Below are positions 17,354-25,859 of a DNA stretch of 64,000 nucleotides, piece after piece; position 1 is the first letter of the stretch; every line of letters starts with the position of its first letter. Source of the DNA: Microbacterium enclense (GTDB taxonomy: Bacteria > Actinomycetota > Actinomycetes > Actinomycetales > Microbacteriaceae). The notes under the pieces were generated by a model. That model was not told the origin of the DNA. It made no database searches and saw only the letters and a program-made list of their open reading frames with translations. The translations under genes and the position numbers were made by a program. Where the stretch lies: assembly GCA_038182865.1 (NCBI GenBank), contig CP116226.1, positions 2,542,001 through 2,606,000 on the forward strand, given 5' to 3'.

Positions 17354-17994
17354 CGGGTGTTGTCCAGGAACAGGCAGGCGGCCGTCACTCGCGCGTTCGT
17401 GTGCGCCGTCGCGGTGATGCCGAGCGCGAGATAGACGGCGTTCACATGATTGTCGACCGACCTCACCGCGATGCCGAGCTCCGTGGCGATGGCGGCATTC
17501 GTGAATCCAGCGGCGAGCAGCTTCAGCACCTCGAGCTGTCGGCCGCTCAGGGCATCCAGCGGCCCGTTCGGCACGACGGCCCGCTTCTCTGCGAGGCTCC
17601 GGTCCAGGACGGGGCGCCCCTGGGCTGCGCTGTTCAACGCGTGCAGGAGAGAGGCGGCCGACAGTGCGGACGTCTTCGAAAGATAGCTCCAGGCATTACG
17701 TTCCGACCGGGGGAGCGCACGGAGACGGTGACTCGCATCCGCGGCGGACAGCACCACCACGTGCAGCTTCGGCGCCCGTGCTCTCAGTTGACGGGCGAGG
17801 TCGATGCCGTCACCGTCTCCGAGATCCAGGTCCATGAGCACGACGTCGATCTCGTCCGCGGGTAACGCGCGGCCTTCTGCTGCCGAGGATGCGGATGCCC
17901 GCACGGTTGTCCCAGGGGCCGCGTGAAGGAGCCCGGTGAGCATCTGACGGTAGAGCGGCTGGTCTTCCACCACTGCCACACGCACCGTGCTCAC
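17350..17994 (-). CDS. NarL/FixJ-type response regulator
   Basis: A 214-residue protein from GTG 17994, chosen because AGGGA lies four bases upstream; ATG 18006 is the alternative. The receiver domain has the acidic pair at residues 10-11 (VVEDQ) and phosphoacceptor Asp55 (VVLMDLDLGD). The C-terminal LuxR helix-turn-helix spans about 145-205 (LSGRQLEVLKLLAAG, then LGIAVRSVDNHVNAVYLALG). It is the cognate regulator of the downstream kinase, with a four-base gene overlap. Its targets are not evident from the neighbourhood. Confidence 0.92.
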   Translation of the reverse strand: MSTVRVAVVEDQPLYRQMLTGLLHAAPGTTVRASASSAAEGRALPADEIDVVLMDLDLGDGDGIDLARQLRARAPKLHVVVLSAADASHRLRALPRSERNAWSYLSKTSALSAASLLHALNSAAQGRPVLDRSLAEKRAVVPNGPLDALSGRQLEVLKLLAAGFTNAAIATELGIAVRSVDNHVNAVYLALGITATAHTNARVTAACLFLDNTR

Positions 17995-18136
17995 CACGTC
18001 CCTCATGTTATCCACACGGCACCTGCCACCTCGGTGCCCGACCATGCGCAGAGTTCCGGGTGGTCTGAAGTGTGACCCGACGCATGAACACCGACGCTGC
18101 GGTCAGGGCGATGAGCTGATCTTCGAGGTCGAACCG

Positions 18137-19036
18137 TCACGCGGGAGATTGCACCTGGTCCCGAAGCGCGCTCAGCGCGGTCGCGACGACGCGGCTCCCA
18201 CGAGGATCGCGGCGCGTGTGCGCCACGATGCGGCGCCGGACCCTCGGGTGCTCGAGAGGACGGGTGGTGAGGGTGGGTGGCAGGGCCGCCAGCGCGAGAC
18301 GGGGGAGCACGGTGATGCCGAGGCCCGCCGCGACGAGGCTGAGGGCAGCATGGTGGTCGTCGAGTCGGGCGGAGTATCGAGGCGTGAAGCCGGCGGCTTG
18401 GCAGGCTCGGACGATGATCTGCCCGGTGGGGCTGTCGTAGATGTCGTGGTCGATCCAGACCTCGTGCTGCAAGCGCGCCACCTCGATGACGAATTCCGAG
18501 GCGAGCGGATGGTTCCCGGGCAGGACGACGAGGAAGTCCTCGATGACCAGCTCATGCCGGTGGTACCCGTCGATGAGTCGAGGAGGCAGGTCGACCGGTT
18601 CGTTCCGGATGTCGATGTCCGGCGCTCGGCGACCGCGACCGTCGTAGGGCTCGTTGAGGCTGATCTCGAGCGTGAGCTGCGGGTGCCGTTCGCGCAGGAC
18701 CTGGGCCACGGACGGAATCCATGCCTGGGCGGCAGACGAGAAGCAGGCGATCGCGAGGTGCTCGGACTGTCCGTGACGGAGGTCGATGATCGTGCGGTCG
18801 AGCCGGTCCAGTTCGTCGATCGCGCCGCGAGCACTGTCAGCCAGGTGGAGGGCGGCTGCGGTGGGAAGGATGCCGCGCCCGTGCCGTTCGAACAGGACCA
18901 GTCCGGTCTCCCGGGCCAGGGCTTGAAGATGCTGACTGACCGTCGCCGGTGAGTAGTTCAGGTTGGCCGCGGCCGCACGAATCGAACCCGCGGCGACGAC
19001 GGCGCGCAAGACGACGAGTCGCTGAGGAGTGATCAT
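18137..19036 (-). CDS. LysR-family transcriptional regulator
   Basis: A 299-residue protein from ATG 19036. The N-terminal winged HTH (residues 1-60: MITPQRLVVLRAVVAAGSI, then LNYSPATVSQHLQALARETG) and the substrate-binding domain (about 90-295) are typical of the family. The gene is divergent from a LysE-type exporter (start 19142) with about 105 bp between them, the classic LysG-LysE arrangement. It therefore likely activates that exporter in response to an amino acid. Confidence 0.92.
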   Translation of the reverse strand: MITPQRLVVLRAVVAAGSIRAAAANLNYSPATVSQHLQALARETGLVLFERHGRGILPTAAALHLADSARGAIDELDRLDRTIIDLRHGQSEHLAIACFSSAAQAWIPSVAQVLRERHPQLTLEISLNEPYDGRGRRAPDIDIRNEPVDLPPRLIDGYHRHELVIEDFLVVLPGNHPLASEFVIEVARLQHEVWIDHDIYDSPTGQIIVRACQAAGFTPRYSARLDDHHAALSLVAAGLGITVLPRLALAALPPTLTTRPLEHPRVRRRIVAHTRRDPRGSRVVATALSALRDQVQSPA

Positions 19037-19141
19037 CGCACCACTGTACGGAGATAGCGAACGATCACGTAGAAAAAGCTGCTCGTGCCGATGGGTCGAT
19101 CGGTCGAGCATGGACAGCAGCGGACGATCAGAGGAGGACGC

Positions 19142-19804
19142 GTGTCGATCGGCGAGTACCTCGGCTTCGTCGCCGTCGCCCTGGTGTTGGCGGTCACGCC
19201 CGGGCCCGACACCCTCCTGTCCCTGCGATATGCCGTGACACGTCGACCGTGGGGGATCGCCGCAGCGTCCGGGTCGACGCTCGCGATCTTCGTCTGGGCG
19301 GGCCTGACCGCCGTCGGTGTCGCGGCGGTGGTGCAGACATCGGAGCTGATCTATCGAGTGCTCTGCGCCGTCGGCGGGGTCTATCTGATGTTCCTCGGCG
19401 GCCGAGCGGTCCTTCGGGCCCGCCGGCACAAGGCATCCACCGTGAACGACCGCGGGCGACCCTCCCCACGGGCCGCTTCATCGCGACGCTCGGGAGCGGC
19501 GAACGCCTTCGTCGCCGGCATCCTGACCTCGTTGTCGAACCCGAAGACCGGACTGTTCTTCCTCGCCCTGTTCCCCGGCTACACCCCGCCCGGCGCGCAT
19601 CCCCTGTTCGTCGTGGTCGTTCTCGGGGGGACGGTCGCCGCGGTCGTGTACGTCTATCTCGCGGGTCTCGTGCTGGTGGCCGACGCCGCCAACCGCTGGC
19701 TCGCCCGACCGCGCGTCACGGGGACGATCGAGCTGCTGAGCGGTCTCGTCATGATCGGCCTCGGCGTGTTCACGTTCGTTCCCGCCCTGCTCCCCGCCAC
19801 CTGA
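19142..19804 (+). CDS. LysE/RhtB-family amino-acid exporter
   Basis: A 220-residue membrane protein with GTG 19142 behind GAGGAGG. It shows the family signature near the N-terminus (VTPGPDTLLSLRYAVTRRPWG) and about six hydrophobic segments. A polar, Arg/Ser-rich loop occupies residues 97-125. The conserved SNPKTGLFFLALFPGY motif lies near residue 140. Members export basic or neutral amino acids and related metabolites. It is controlled most likely by the divergent LysR gene. The exact substrate cannot be told from sequence. Confidence 0.92.
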   Translation: MSIGEYLGFVAVALVLAVTPGPDTLLSLRYAVTRRPWGIAAASGSTLAIFVWAGLTAVGVAAVVQTSELIYRVLCAVGGVYLMFLGGRAVLRARRHKASTVNDRGRPSPRAASSRRSGAANAFVAGILTSLSNPKTGLFFLALFPGYTPPGAHPLFVVVVLGGTVAAVVYVYLAGLVLVADAANRWLARPRVTGTIELLSGLVMIGLGVFTFVPALLPAT

Positions 19805-19850
19805 GGAGGTCGCGATGCGCGACGTCGTGCGACCCGCGTCCGCGCGCGGA

Positions 19851-20066
19851 TCACGTGTCGATGAAGCCGACAGGAAGCTGACGGGCGCTCGCCTCTCGGG
19901 CCGTCGCGGCCGCGGTCATTCCCAGCCCCGCATACAACTCGACGATCCCCGCGCCACGGGCGAGCGCCTCCCGAACGCGCACGGCGAGATCGGTGAGGGA
20001 GGCGACGCCCGCGACGAGAACACCAGAGTGGCGAGCGAGCGGCGTCGTCTCGGATGCCGCATGCTG
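19851..20066 (-). pseudogene. 5'-truncated remnant of a small conserved protein (DUF6506-like)
   Basis: Directly after the stop codon of the MFS gene the same frame stays open for 71 codons and ends at TGA 19851. It encodes an orderly, protein-like sequence (LARHSGVLVAGVASLTDLAVRV, then GAGIVELYAGLGMTAAA, then RQLPVGFIDT). No ATG or GTG start precedes the conserved part; the first in-frame GTG would give only about 42 residues. From memory this resembles the C-terminal half of small DUF6506-type proteins, which end in a PVGV/PVGF motif. It is best read as a decayed gene whose 5' half was lost, although translational readthrough of the MFS stop is formally possible. The family assignment is uncertain. 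Confidence 0.45.
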
Positions 20067-21272
20067 TCACTCATCGTCGACGGCTCGGAGCAGGGGGATC
20101 GCGATCACTGCGCAGGCGACGAAGACGGCGCCGCCGACCGCGACCGGTAGAGCGACGTGCACCACGGCGAGGACGCCGCCGAGCAGCGATCCCAGGGCGA
20201 GACCCAGCAGACCGGCCACTCGGCTCGCGGCGTTGACGCGACCGCGGAGCTCCTCCGGCACGAGGCTTTGCCGGAGAGACGTCGAGCAGATGCCCCAGGC
20301 CACGGCGTGGAGGATGTAGGCAGCCAGGAGCACGGCGGCGACCACGGCATCGCGCGTGACGGCGAGAACGAGCAGTGACGCCGCCCCGATGAGCAGGCTC
20401 ACCACGATCGTCCATCGATACCCGAGCCGGCGGCGGACACGCGGCGTCGCAAAGGAACCGACGAGACCACCGAGCGCGGACACGGCGAGGATCACGCCGT
20501 ATCCCGTGCCGTCGAGACCGAGCTGCTCCTGGGCGAACACGACGAGGATCGAGAACGGCAGCATGTAGCCGACACTGGCGAAGGCGCCCACGACGGCGAG
20601 GCCTCCGACGACACGGTGGCGGATGAGCCAGGACGCGCCCGAAGCCGCCTCCCGTGCCACTGACCGCCGCGGAGTCTCCGGCACATCGGATGCCACGACG
20701 CGGCGCATCGGAAGCCCGAGAGCGACGAGGCCCGCCGCGGCCCACAGGCCACCCATCGCGAAGACCGGGACGGCCGCAGCCACCGAGAAAAGGAGGCCGC
20801 CGAGCGGCGGGCCGGCGAACTCGTCGGCGACGAGTTGCGCAGCCGAGAGACGTCCGTTCGCCCTGTCGAGGTCGCGGGTCGCCACGATGCTCGGGACGAG
20901 GGACACCGCGGCGTTGTCGGCCGCGCTCTCGAGAGTCCCGATCACGGCGAACGCCGCGTAGAGAAGAAGCAGTCCACCCACGTCGAGGTGAACGCAGACC
21001 GCGAGGCCGAGGACGGCGACTCCCCGAAGCATGTTGGCGACAATGAGGATCCGGCGTCGGTCGAGCCTGTCCACCCACACGCCGATCGGCAGCGCGACGA
21101 GGAGCCGAACGAGGGCGTACAGCGTCGCGAGACCGGCCACCCACCGAGGATCGTCCGTGAGCGAGGTCGCGAGCAGCGGAATCGAGACGAAGGCAACGCC
21201 GTCGGCGAGATTGGACGTCGCGTTCGCCGCCCAGAGCACGCGGAACGGCCGGCGCTGTGGCATCCGGGTCAT
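20067..21272 (-). CDS. MFS transporter (multidrug/macrolide-efflux type)
   Basis: A 401-residue transporter starting at ATG 21272, behind GAGGAC. It has twelve hydrophobic segments. The loop-2 motif region reads LPIGVWVDRLDRRRILIVANMLRG and the loop-8 region TPRVRRRLGYR. The RPFRVLWAANATSNLADGVAF N-terminus is typical of MefA/enterobactin exporter-like members. The substrate is unknown. It follows the small membrane protein gene (stop 21280) by seven bases, so the two are probably one operon. Confidence 0.88.
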   Translation of the reverse strand: MTRMPQRRPFRVLWAANATSNLADGVAFVSIPLLATSLTDDPRWVAGLATLYALVRLLVALPIGVWVDRLDRRRILIVANMLRGVAVLGLAVCVHLDVGGLLLLYAAFAVIGTLESAADNAAVSLVPSIVATRDLDRANGRLSAAQLVADEFAGPPLGGLLFSVAAAVPVFAMGGLWAAAGLVALGLPMRRVVASDVPETPRRSVAREAASGASWLIRHRVVGGLAVVGAFASVGYMLPFSILVVFAQEQLGLDGTGYGVILAVSALGGLVGSFATPRVRRRLGYRWTIVVSLLIGAASLLVLAVTRDAVVAAVLLAAYILHAVAWGICSTSLRQSLVPEELRGRVNAASRVAGLLGLALGSLLGGVLAVVHVALPVAVGGAVFVACAVIAIPLLRAVDDE

Positions 21273-21279
21273 CGTGTCC

Positions 21280-21630
21280 TCACACACCTCGGTCCCCACG
21301 GGCGCGCCACGCGCGGAGGGAGAGCTCGTGGAGCAGCAGGCCGAAACCGAGGGAGACGACGCCACCGATGACAGGCCACAGGTAGCCGCAGCGCCGCACC
21401 GTCGCGATGATCACGCCGATGGCTCCCAGGACGATCCCCAGAGGCGCGGCAGTCATTCCGGCGATGATGATCGGCAAGATGAGATATCCGATCGGATCAT
21501 TTTTTCGTGCCAGCATCCAGATGACGACGAACGCCGCGAGGGGAATTCCTCCGACGGCGAAAGAGATCAGGCCGAAGGCTCGCTGGGCGAAGCGCTTTCG
21601 CGGCGGGGACGAGTTCGTGGGGTCCGTCAT
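21280..21630 (-). CDS. Three-TM small membrane protein
   Basis: A 116-residue protein starting at ATG 21630. Hydrophobic segments lie near residues 20-40, 48-78 (possibly two helices) and 83-101. The N-terminus is hydrophilic and Pro/Ser/Arg-rich (TDPTNSSPPRKRFAQR). It looks like the DUF4190-type or similar small membrane proteins of actinobacteria, but I cannot place it firmly. It precedes the MFS gene by seven bases and follows the GNAT gene end by about 40 bp, so these genes may form a single transcript. Confidence 0.65.
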   Translation of the reverse strand: MTDPTNSSPPRKRFAQRAFGLISFAVGGIPLAAFVVIWMLARKNDPIGYLILPIIIAGMTAAPLGIVLGAIGVIIATVRRCGYLWPVIGGVVSLGFGLLLHELSLRAWRARGDRGV

Positions 21631-21670
21631 CGGCGTGGCTCGACCAGGGCGGCGTCAGGGCGCGCACGCC

Positions 21671-22252
21671 TCACCATGCGCGCCCCCGAAGATCGATGGA
21701 TCCCGTCGGCCAGGGGCGATCATCGGCGACAGGCAGCACGAGGAGCGGCGGCCCGGGCTCCATCGTGACGGGTGTTCCGGTGCGAGATACGGAGTGCTCG
21801 GTCGCGGCGATCCGTCGCCACCCGCACGAGAGATAGAAGGGGACGACCTCCTCCCGGCAGCCGAGGTACCCGAACTCGATGCGGCCGTCGTCCGCCATCG
21901 ACTCCGCCGCCCGGGCCATCAGTCTTTGGCCGAGGCCCGCTCCCCGTGCTCCTTGTGACACGAGCACGCCGCCCACCCCGGCGATGCTCACCTCCGACTC
22001 ACCCACGCCGATCATTCGGTGCGCCCAGCCGACGTGGGCGACGATGCCGCCGTCGCTTGCCCGGGCGATCACGTGGGTGTCGTGGCCGGCGTATCCGTAC
22101 GGCTGCTCCGGGTTCCACGGCCCGAACGCCTTGAGGTACTCGCGATCGAAGAGCAGACGCAACAGTTCGAGGTCGCGACCTGTCAGGGCCTCGTGCACGA
22201 GAACCTCGATGGAGAACCTCTTCACGGGGACCCTCCCCTTCTTACTCGGCAT
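21671..22252 (-). CDS. GNAT-family N-acetyltransferase
   Basis: A 193-residue protein from ATG 22252, behind GGAGG. GTG 22225 has an even stronger ribosome-binding site (AAGGGGAGGG) and would give 184 residues. The acetyl-CoA-binding motif is clear (VGGVLVSQGARGAGLGQRLMARA, Q/RxxGxG/A type), followed by RIEFGYLGCREEVVPFYLSCGW, a typical beta5-alpha4 region. The N-terminal half resembles the NodA/AAC(2')-like group of GNAT proteins. The substrate is unknown. Confidence 0.85.
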   Translation of the reverse strand: MPSKKGRVPVKRFSIEVLVHEALTGRDLELLRLLFDREYLKAFGPWNPEQPYGYAGHDTHVIARASDGGIVAHVGWAHRMIGVGESEVSIAGVGGVLVSQGARGAGLGQRLMARAAESMADDGRIEFGYLGCREEVVPFYLSCGWRRIAATEHSVSRTGTPVTMEPGPPLLVLPVADDRPWPTGSIDLRGRAW

Positions 22253-22402
22253 CGATCCTCCGCGGGTGGCCTCCGGCCGTCGAGTCCGGCTGAGCGCGGC
22301 GGCGGGGCCGACGGGTGCGCGACAGGGTTCGCGCGACACCGAAGGTGCTGGCGCGCCGTCGTGAGCTTCTCAACCGCGGGGTGCGGCGATCCTTCCGTCG
22401 CG

Positions 22403-23764
22403 CTACTCCATCATGTGCGTATCGAAGCTCTTCGATGAAGTCGAGTCGGCGTCCGAGAGAGCGAAGTTGCCGCGAATGATCCCGCGGGGATCGAGCGCTT
22501 CCTTGAGCCCGCGGAGTCGCCGCAGCGACTCGGCCGGGAGCGCGTCAGCAAGCTTCTCCCCGGGGGCGAGGAAGGTGATCGGCTTGCGACCCGTCACAGG
22601 AAGGGCGGCGGTGAGCCGCTCCTGCGTCGCTCGGATCGAAGCCGCGATCTCGGCCGACGCGGGCACGCCGAAGAGGTACACGGCATACGGCTCGCGGAGT
22701 GGTCCGTGCGGGCTGTCGGTCGGCTGCGCCAGGGCACCCTCGAGGTGTCGGATCTGCACCGTCATCAGAGGTGCGATCGGCTCGTTCAGGAGCGCATCGA
22801 GTGCGGTGTCGTCGAGGTGCGACAGCAGTTCCCCCCGCGAGAGGCCTGCGCCGGGGGCGGTCGGTTCCCCCGTGATGCCGCCGATGTCGGCCGCGCTGAT
22901 CATCGCGCGGGTATCGCTGAGGGGCGCGGGCAGGTTCTCCACGGGTCGCATCGCCTCGCGGGCGTCCTCTTCGGAACCGAGGTACGTGGAGTCGATGGCG
23001 ATCATCGGTTCCGCACCCGGGAAGTGCAGCAGCTCGAGCCACAGGGTGAGCTCGTCCGGAGCGGTCCGTGTCATGGCGCGGTACGCCTCGGCCACCGCGC
23101 GGGAGTGGGCGGTAGGCCAGAGGAGCCTCCCACCGAACAGGGTGGGGGCGGGGCGCAAGCGCACCTCCAGAGACGTGACGATCGCGAGCTCGCCGCCGCC
23201 ACCGCGTAGCGCCCACAGCAGTTCGGGATCACTGTCGTCGACGCGGCGACTGGTGCCGTCGGCGAGAACGATGTCCGCGGCGAGGAGACCGTCAGCCATC
23301 CACCCGAATCGACGGCTGAACCAGCTCAGTCCACCCCCGAGCGCGGCACCGGCGACGGTGACGACGGGAGAGCTCCCGGGCAGCGCGGTGAGGGAGTGCG
23401 CCGCGGCCGCGCGCTGAAGCTCGCCGGAGCGCACGCCCGCACCGATGCGTGCGGTCCTGGCATCCGGATCCACGCTGATCGCGTCGAGGTGTCCTGTGCG
23501 GAGAAGGATCGCCCCGTCCGCGCGTCCGGTCGCCCCGTGGCCAGAGGGCTGCGCGGTCACCGGCACCGCGTGCGTCGAGGCGAAGCGCAGGACGGCGGCG
23601 ACGTCGTCGGCGTCGACGGCCTCGACCACCGCGCTCGGGGACTGTTCGATCGCGAGGTTCCACGGTCGGCGTGCGCGGTCGAACTCCGCGTCTCCGGGCA
23701 GCACGACCCGTCCACGCACGACGTCGCGCAATCGGGCGAGGGGGATCTGCGGCAAGCTGTTCAT
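22403..23764 (-). CDS. FAD-binding oxidoreductase (berberine-bridge-enzyme type)
   Basis: A 453-residue protein from ATG 23764, behind AGGAG. The FAD_binding_4 domain spans about residues 30-205 and contains the flavin motif PSGHGATGRADGAILLRTG and the GAALGGGLSWFSRRFGWMAD region. The C-terminal BBE-like segment lies at about 420-440 (DPRGIIRGNFAL). His in PSGHG could carry a covalent flavin link as in related enzymes, but a second Cys link is not evident. It has no signal peptide. It is divergent from an ECF sigma factor gene (start 23869) with a 104-bp gap, a pairing known for ECF sigma factors whose target is the adjacent oxidoreductase. Confidence 0.88.
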   Translation of the reverse strand: MNSLPQIPLARLRDVVRGRVVLPGDAEFDRARRPWNLAIEQSPSAVVEAVDADDVAAVLRFASTHAVPVTAQPSGHGATGRADGAILLRTGHLDAISVDPDARTARIGAGVRSGELQRAAAAHSLTALPGSSPVVTVAGAALGGGLSWFSRRFGWMADGLLAADIVLADGTSRRVDDSDPELLWALRGGGGELAIVTSLEVRLRPAPTLFGGRLLWPTAHSRAVAEAYRAMTRTAPDELTLWLELLHFPGAEPMIAIDSTYLGSEEDAREAMRPVENLPAPLSDTRAMISAADIGGITGEPTAPGAGLSRGELLSHLDDTALDALLNEPIAPLMTVQIRHLEGALAQPTDSPHGPLREPYAVYLFGVPASAEIAASIRATQERLTAALPVTGRKPITFLAPGEKLADALPAESLRRLRGLKEALDPRGIIRGNFALSDADSTSSKSFDTHMME

Positions 23765-23868
23765 GAGGCTCCTGACGGTGAGGATGGGGACGACCGGGAT
23801 GGTCGCTTCGATGAGGAGTCGATCCATCGGGGCGAAACGTGACGAACATCTTCGGGGGGAGCGGAAGC

Positions 23869-24813
23869 ATGACCGCACAGTCGGCGGGGTCGGCGGGGTC
23901 GGCGGGGTCGGCGGGGTCGGCGCTCGGCGAACTGGCGGGCCGGTTCGCGCTCCACCGCCCGAAGCTGTTCGCGATCGCGCACCGCACCCTGGGCTCACCC
24001 TGGAGCGCCGACGACGCTCTGCAGGAGGTGTGGATCCGCCTGCAGCGCGCGGACAACCTCGAGATCGACAACCTCGATGCGTGGCTCACGACCGTCGTGT
24101 CGCGTGTCTGCATCGACATGATCCGTCAGCAGGCGAGCCGACGAGAAGACCACGACGATCTCGATGCGCCGCTCGAACGTGCCGTCGCCGGTGCGACCGA
24201 CGCGACAGACCCCGCGCACCGCGCGATGCGGTCGGACGATCTCGCGCTGGCGATGCAGGTCATCCTCGAGACCCTGGGTCCGCTCGAGCGGCTGGCTCTC
24301 GTGCTGCACGATGTGTTCGCGCTGTCCTACGACGACATCGCCCCCATCGTGGAGCGCAGCCCCGTGGCCGCTCGGCAGCTCGCCTCGCGCGCTCGGGCGC
24401 GCGTCCGCACCGTCGACGTGACCACGGTCCGGGCTCGACACGAGGTCGCCATCGCCGCTTTTCTCGACGCGGCCCGGGAGGGGGATTTCGCCAGGCTCCT
24501 GCAGCTGCTCGACCCCGAGATCGAGGTGCGAAGCGACGCCACCGCCGTGCGTACGTCCGCGGCCGGAGCGGCGCAGGGGGCGCCCCTGCTGGCCGATCGC
24601 GTTCTCGGCGCCGACGCGGTCGCGCGGGTGTTCGTGGGACGCGCGGCGCTGACCCGCCCCGTCGTGGTCGGCGGCGTCCCTTCGGCGGCCTACATCACGG
24701 CGGACGGGGTGAAGGCCTTCTACCTCGTCGGGTTCGAGGCGGAGAGGATCGTCAGAATCGACGTGCTCGCCGATACGGACCACCTGTCCCTGTGGACGTT
24801 CGATCGCTCGTGA
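23869..24813 (+). CDS. ECF sigma factor with C-terminal SnoaL-like extension
   Basis: A 314-residue protein from ATG 23869, preceded by GGGGGGAG; an upstream GTG at 23839 is possible. Residues 5-20 are a Ser-Ala-Gly repeat made by a 9-bp DNA repeat. Sigma region 2 spans about 25-95 (ALQEVWIRLQRADN, then WLTTVVSRVCIDMIR), and region 4 about 125-180 (LGPLERLALVLHDVFALSYDDIA, then RQLASRARARVR). The C-terminal 120 residues form a SnoaL/NTF2-like domain (HEVAIAAFLDAAREGDFARLLQLLDP), as in SigJ- and ECF41-like sigma factors. There the extension replaces an anti-sigma factor. No anti-sigma gene is nearby. The likely target is the divergent FAD oxidoreductase. Confidence 0.9.
   Translation: MTAQSAGSAGSAGSAGSALGELAGRFALHRPKLFAIAHRTLGSPWSADDALQEVWIRLQRADNLEIDNLDAWLTTVVSRVCIDMIRQQASRREDHDDLDAPLERAVAGATDATDPAHRAMRSDDLALAMQVILETLGPLERLALVLHDVFALSYDDIAPIVERSPVAARQLASRARARVRTVDVTTVRARHEVAIAAFLDAAREGDFARLLQLLDPEIEVRSDATAVRTSAAGAAQGAPLLADRVLGADAVARVFVGRAALTRPVVVGGVPSAAYITADGVKAFYLVGFEAERIVRIDVLADTDHLSLWTFDRS
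23881..23922 (+). repeat. 9-bp tandem repeat in the sigma factor gene
   Basis: Four perfect copies of TCGGCGGGG (23881-23916) plus a partial fifth copy. Each copy encodes Ser-Ala-Gly, so changes in copy number keep the frame and alter only the N-terminal tail length. Confidence 0.9.
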
Positions 24814-24852
24814 CCCTCCTGAGGAGGAATCGTGATGGAGCGGCGAACGGGC

Positions 24853-25299
24853 CTACCAGTGCCAGGCGTTCCCCCCGACGTTCTCGATCGTGCGCTGCAG
24901 CACCTGGATCGTCGTGGTGAAGTCTTCGTCGGAGATGCCCTGCATGCGCTCGGCCTGCAGATCGGCTTGCGCGGCGGCGCATCGCACGAAGACCTCCGTG
25001 CCGGCGGCTGTCGAGCGGAGCATGTTCGAGCGCTGCGCGAGCCAGCCCTTCGCCTGAGCGGAATCGATCGCTGCCTCGATCTCCGCGGGCGTCTCGTTGG
25101 GGCCGATGGTGTCCACCATGCGGATCCGATCCATGCCGTCGGGGTGGAGCGAGAGCTGATGCAGCACCCACCACTCGGGCTGAGTCACGCCGAGTTCGGC
25201 GAGGGCCGCGCGCGTCCGAGCGCCGATCGCCTCGCCGGCGCGGACCGTCCAGAATCCGAGGGGTTGTCGCGAGGCCGGTTGCATTGCGGGAGTGTTCAT
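24853..25299 (-). CDS. MarR-like winged-helix regulator
   Basis: A 148-residue protein from ATG 25299. The predicted winged helix (residues 20-110) reads LGVTQPEWWVLHQLSLHPDG, then PAEIEAAIDSAQAKGWLAQ, with a C-terminal dimerisation helix. No ribosome-binding site is visible, and the promoter -10 ends eight bases before the ATG, so the message is probably leaderless. The promoter (25307-25337) has the 19-bp spacer used by MerR-type activators and contains the same 21-bp element found before the FMN reductase gene. The gene therefore appears to be a target of the MerR protein at 25418. The effector is unknown. Confidence 0.72.
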   Translation of the reverse strand: MNTPAMQPASRQPLGFWTVRAGEAIGARTRAALAELGVTQPEWWVLHQLSLHPDGMDRIRMVDTIGPNETPAEIEAAIDSAQAKGWLAQRSNMLRSTAAGTEVFVRCAAAQADLQAERMQGISDEDFTTTIQVLQRTIENVGGNAWHW

Positions 25300-25306
25300 A
25301 CGCGTG

Positions 25307-25338
25307 ACGCTAGGTCGTGAACATTGGTTGAGGTCAAG
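25307..25338 (-). promoter_or_regulatory. MerR-type promoter/operator, copy 1
   Basis: On the minus strand a TTGACC -35 (25332-25337) and TAGCGT -10 (25307-25312) are separated by 19 bp, the long spacer typical of MerR-activated promoters. Bases 25318-25338 are an exact 21-bp match, in opposite orientation, to 25860-25880. Confidence 0.7.
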
Positions 25339-25417
25339 CCGGCGATTGCACGCGGGGCAGCAGATCCTCCGCCGTGGAGGACGTGGGATCGCGGGCTGCG
25401 CCCCTCGTGCCAGGCCG

Positions 25418-25846
25418 TCAGCGGGCTGCCACGCGTGGCCTGTCCGTTCCGGCGACGTCGTCGACGCCGGGCAGCTCGCACAAGCGTGCATCGGAGCGCA
25501 GGTCATCGAGCACAGCATGCAGGTCAGCGATCCGACGCTCCGCCTCCCGGACGAGCTGCTCGTCCATCGCCATCCACTCCTCGAGCGGGGGATCGTCTGA
25601 GAGCGCCTCGAACAGATCCCGGATCTCGCGGACGGACAGACCGACGCGCTGTGCGACGCGCGCAACGCGCACCAAGCACGGCACGGTCTCCGAGTATCGA
25701 CGCTGGTTGCCATCCGTGCGCTCCGCACGGAACAGCTCTTGTCTCTCATAGAAGCGGATTGCGGATGCCGCCACGCCACTGATCGCCGCGACCTCGCCGA
25801 TCGTGAGGCGCCGGCCGCCGAAGGGTGTCGTGTCGGCGGTGTTCAT
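25418..25846 (-). CDS. MerR-family transcriptional regulator
   Basis: A 142-residue protein from ATG 25846, with GAGG upstream. The N-terminal winged HTH is typical (LTIGEVAAISGVAASAIRFYERQELF, then RRYSETVPCLVRVARVAQRVGLSVREI). The dimerisation helix follows (EEWMAMDEQLVREAERRIADLHAVLDDL). This is close to SoxR in layout, but the C-terminal four-Cys iron-sulfur cluster motif is missing; only one Cys is seen near the end (ARLCELPG). It is therefore unlikely to sense redox by an Fe-S cluster. It is divergent from an FMN reductase gene and flanked by two copies of an identical 21-bp operator, which makes both neighbours likely targets. Confidence 0.9.
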   Translation of the reverse strand: MNTADTTPFGGRRLTIGEVAAISGVAASAIRFYERQELFRAERTDGNQRRYSETVPCLVRVARVAQRVGLSVREIRDLFEALSDDPPLEEWMAMDEQLVREAERRIADLHAVLDDLRSDARLCELPGVDDVAGTDRPRVAAR

Positions 25847-25859
25847 GCCTCGATCATGT

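Noticed and set aside
23881..23922. 9-bp tandem repeat considered as a CRISPR-like or phase-variable element
   Set aside because: The units are contiguous with no spacers, and changes of nine bases keep the frame, so neither CRISPR nor on/off phase variation fits.
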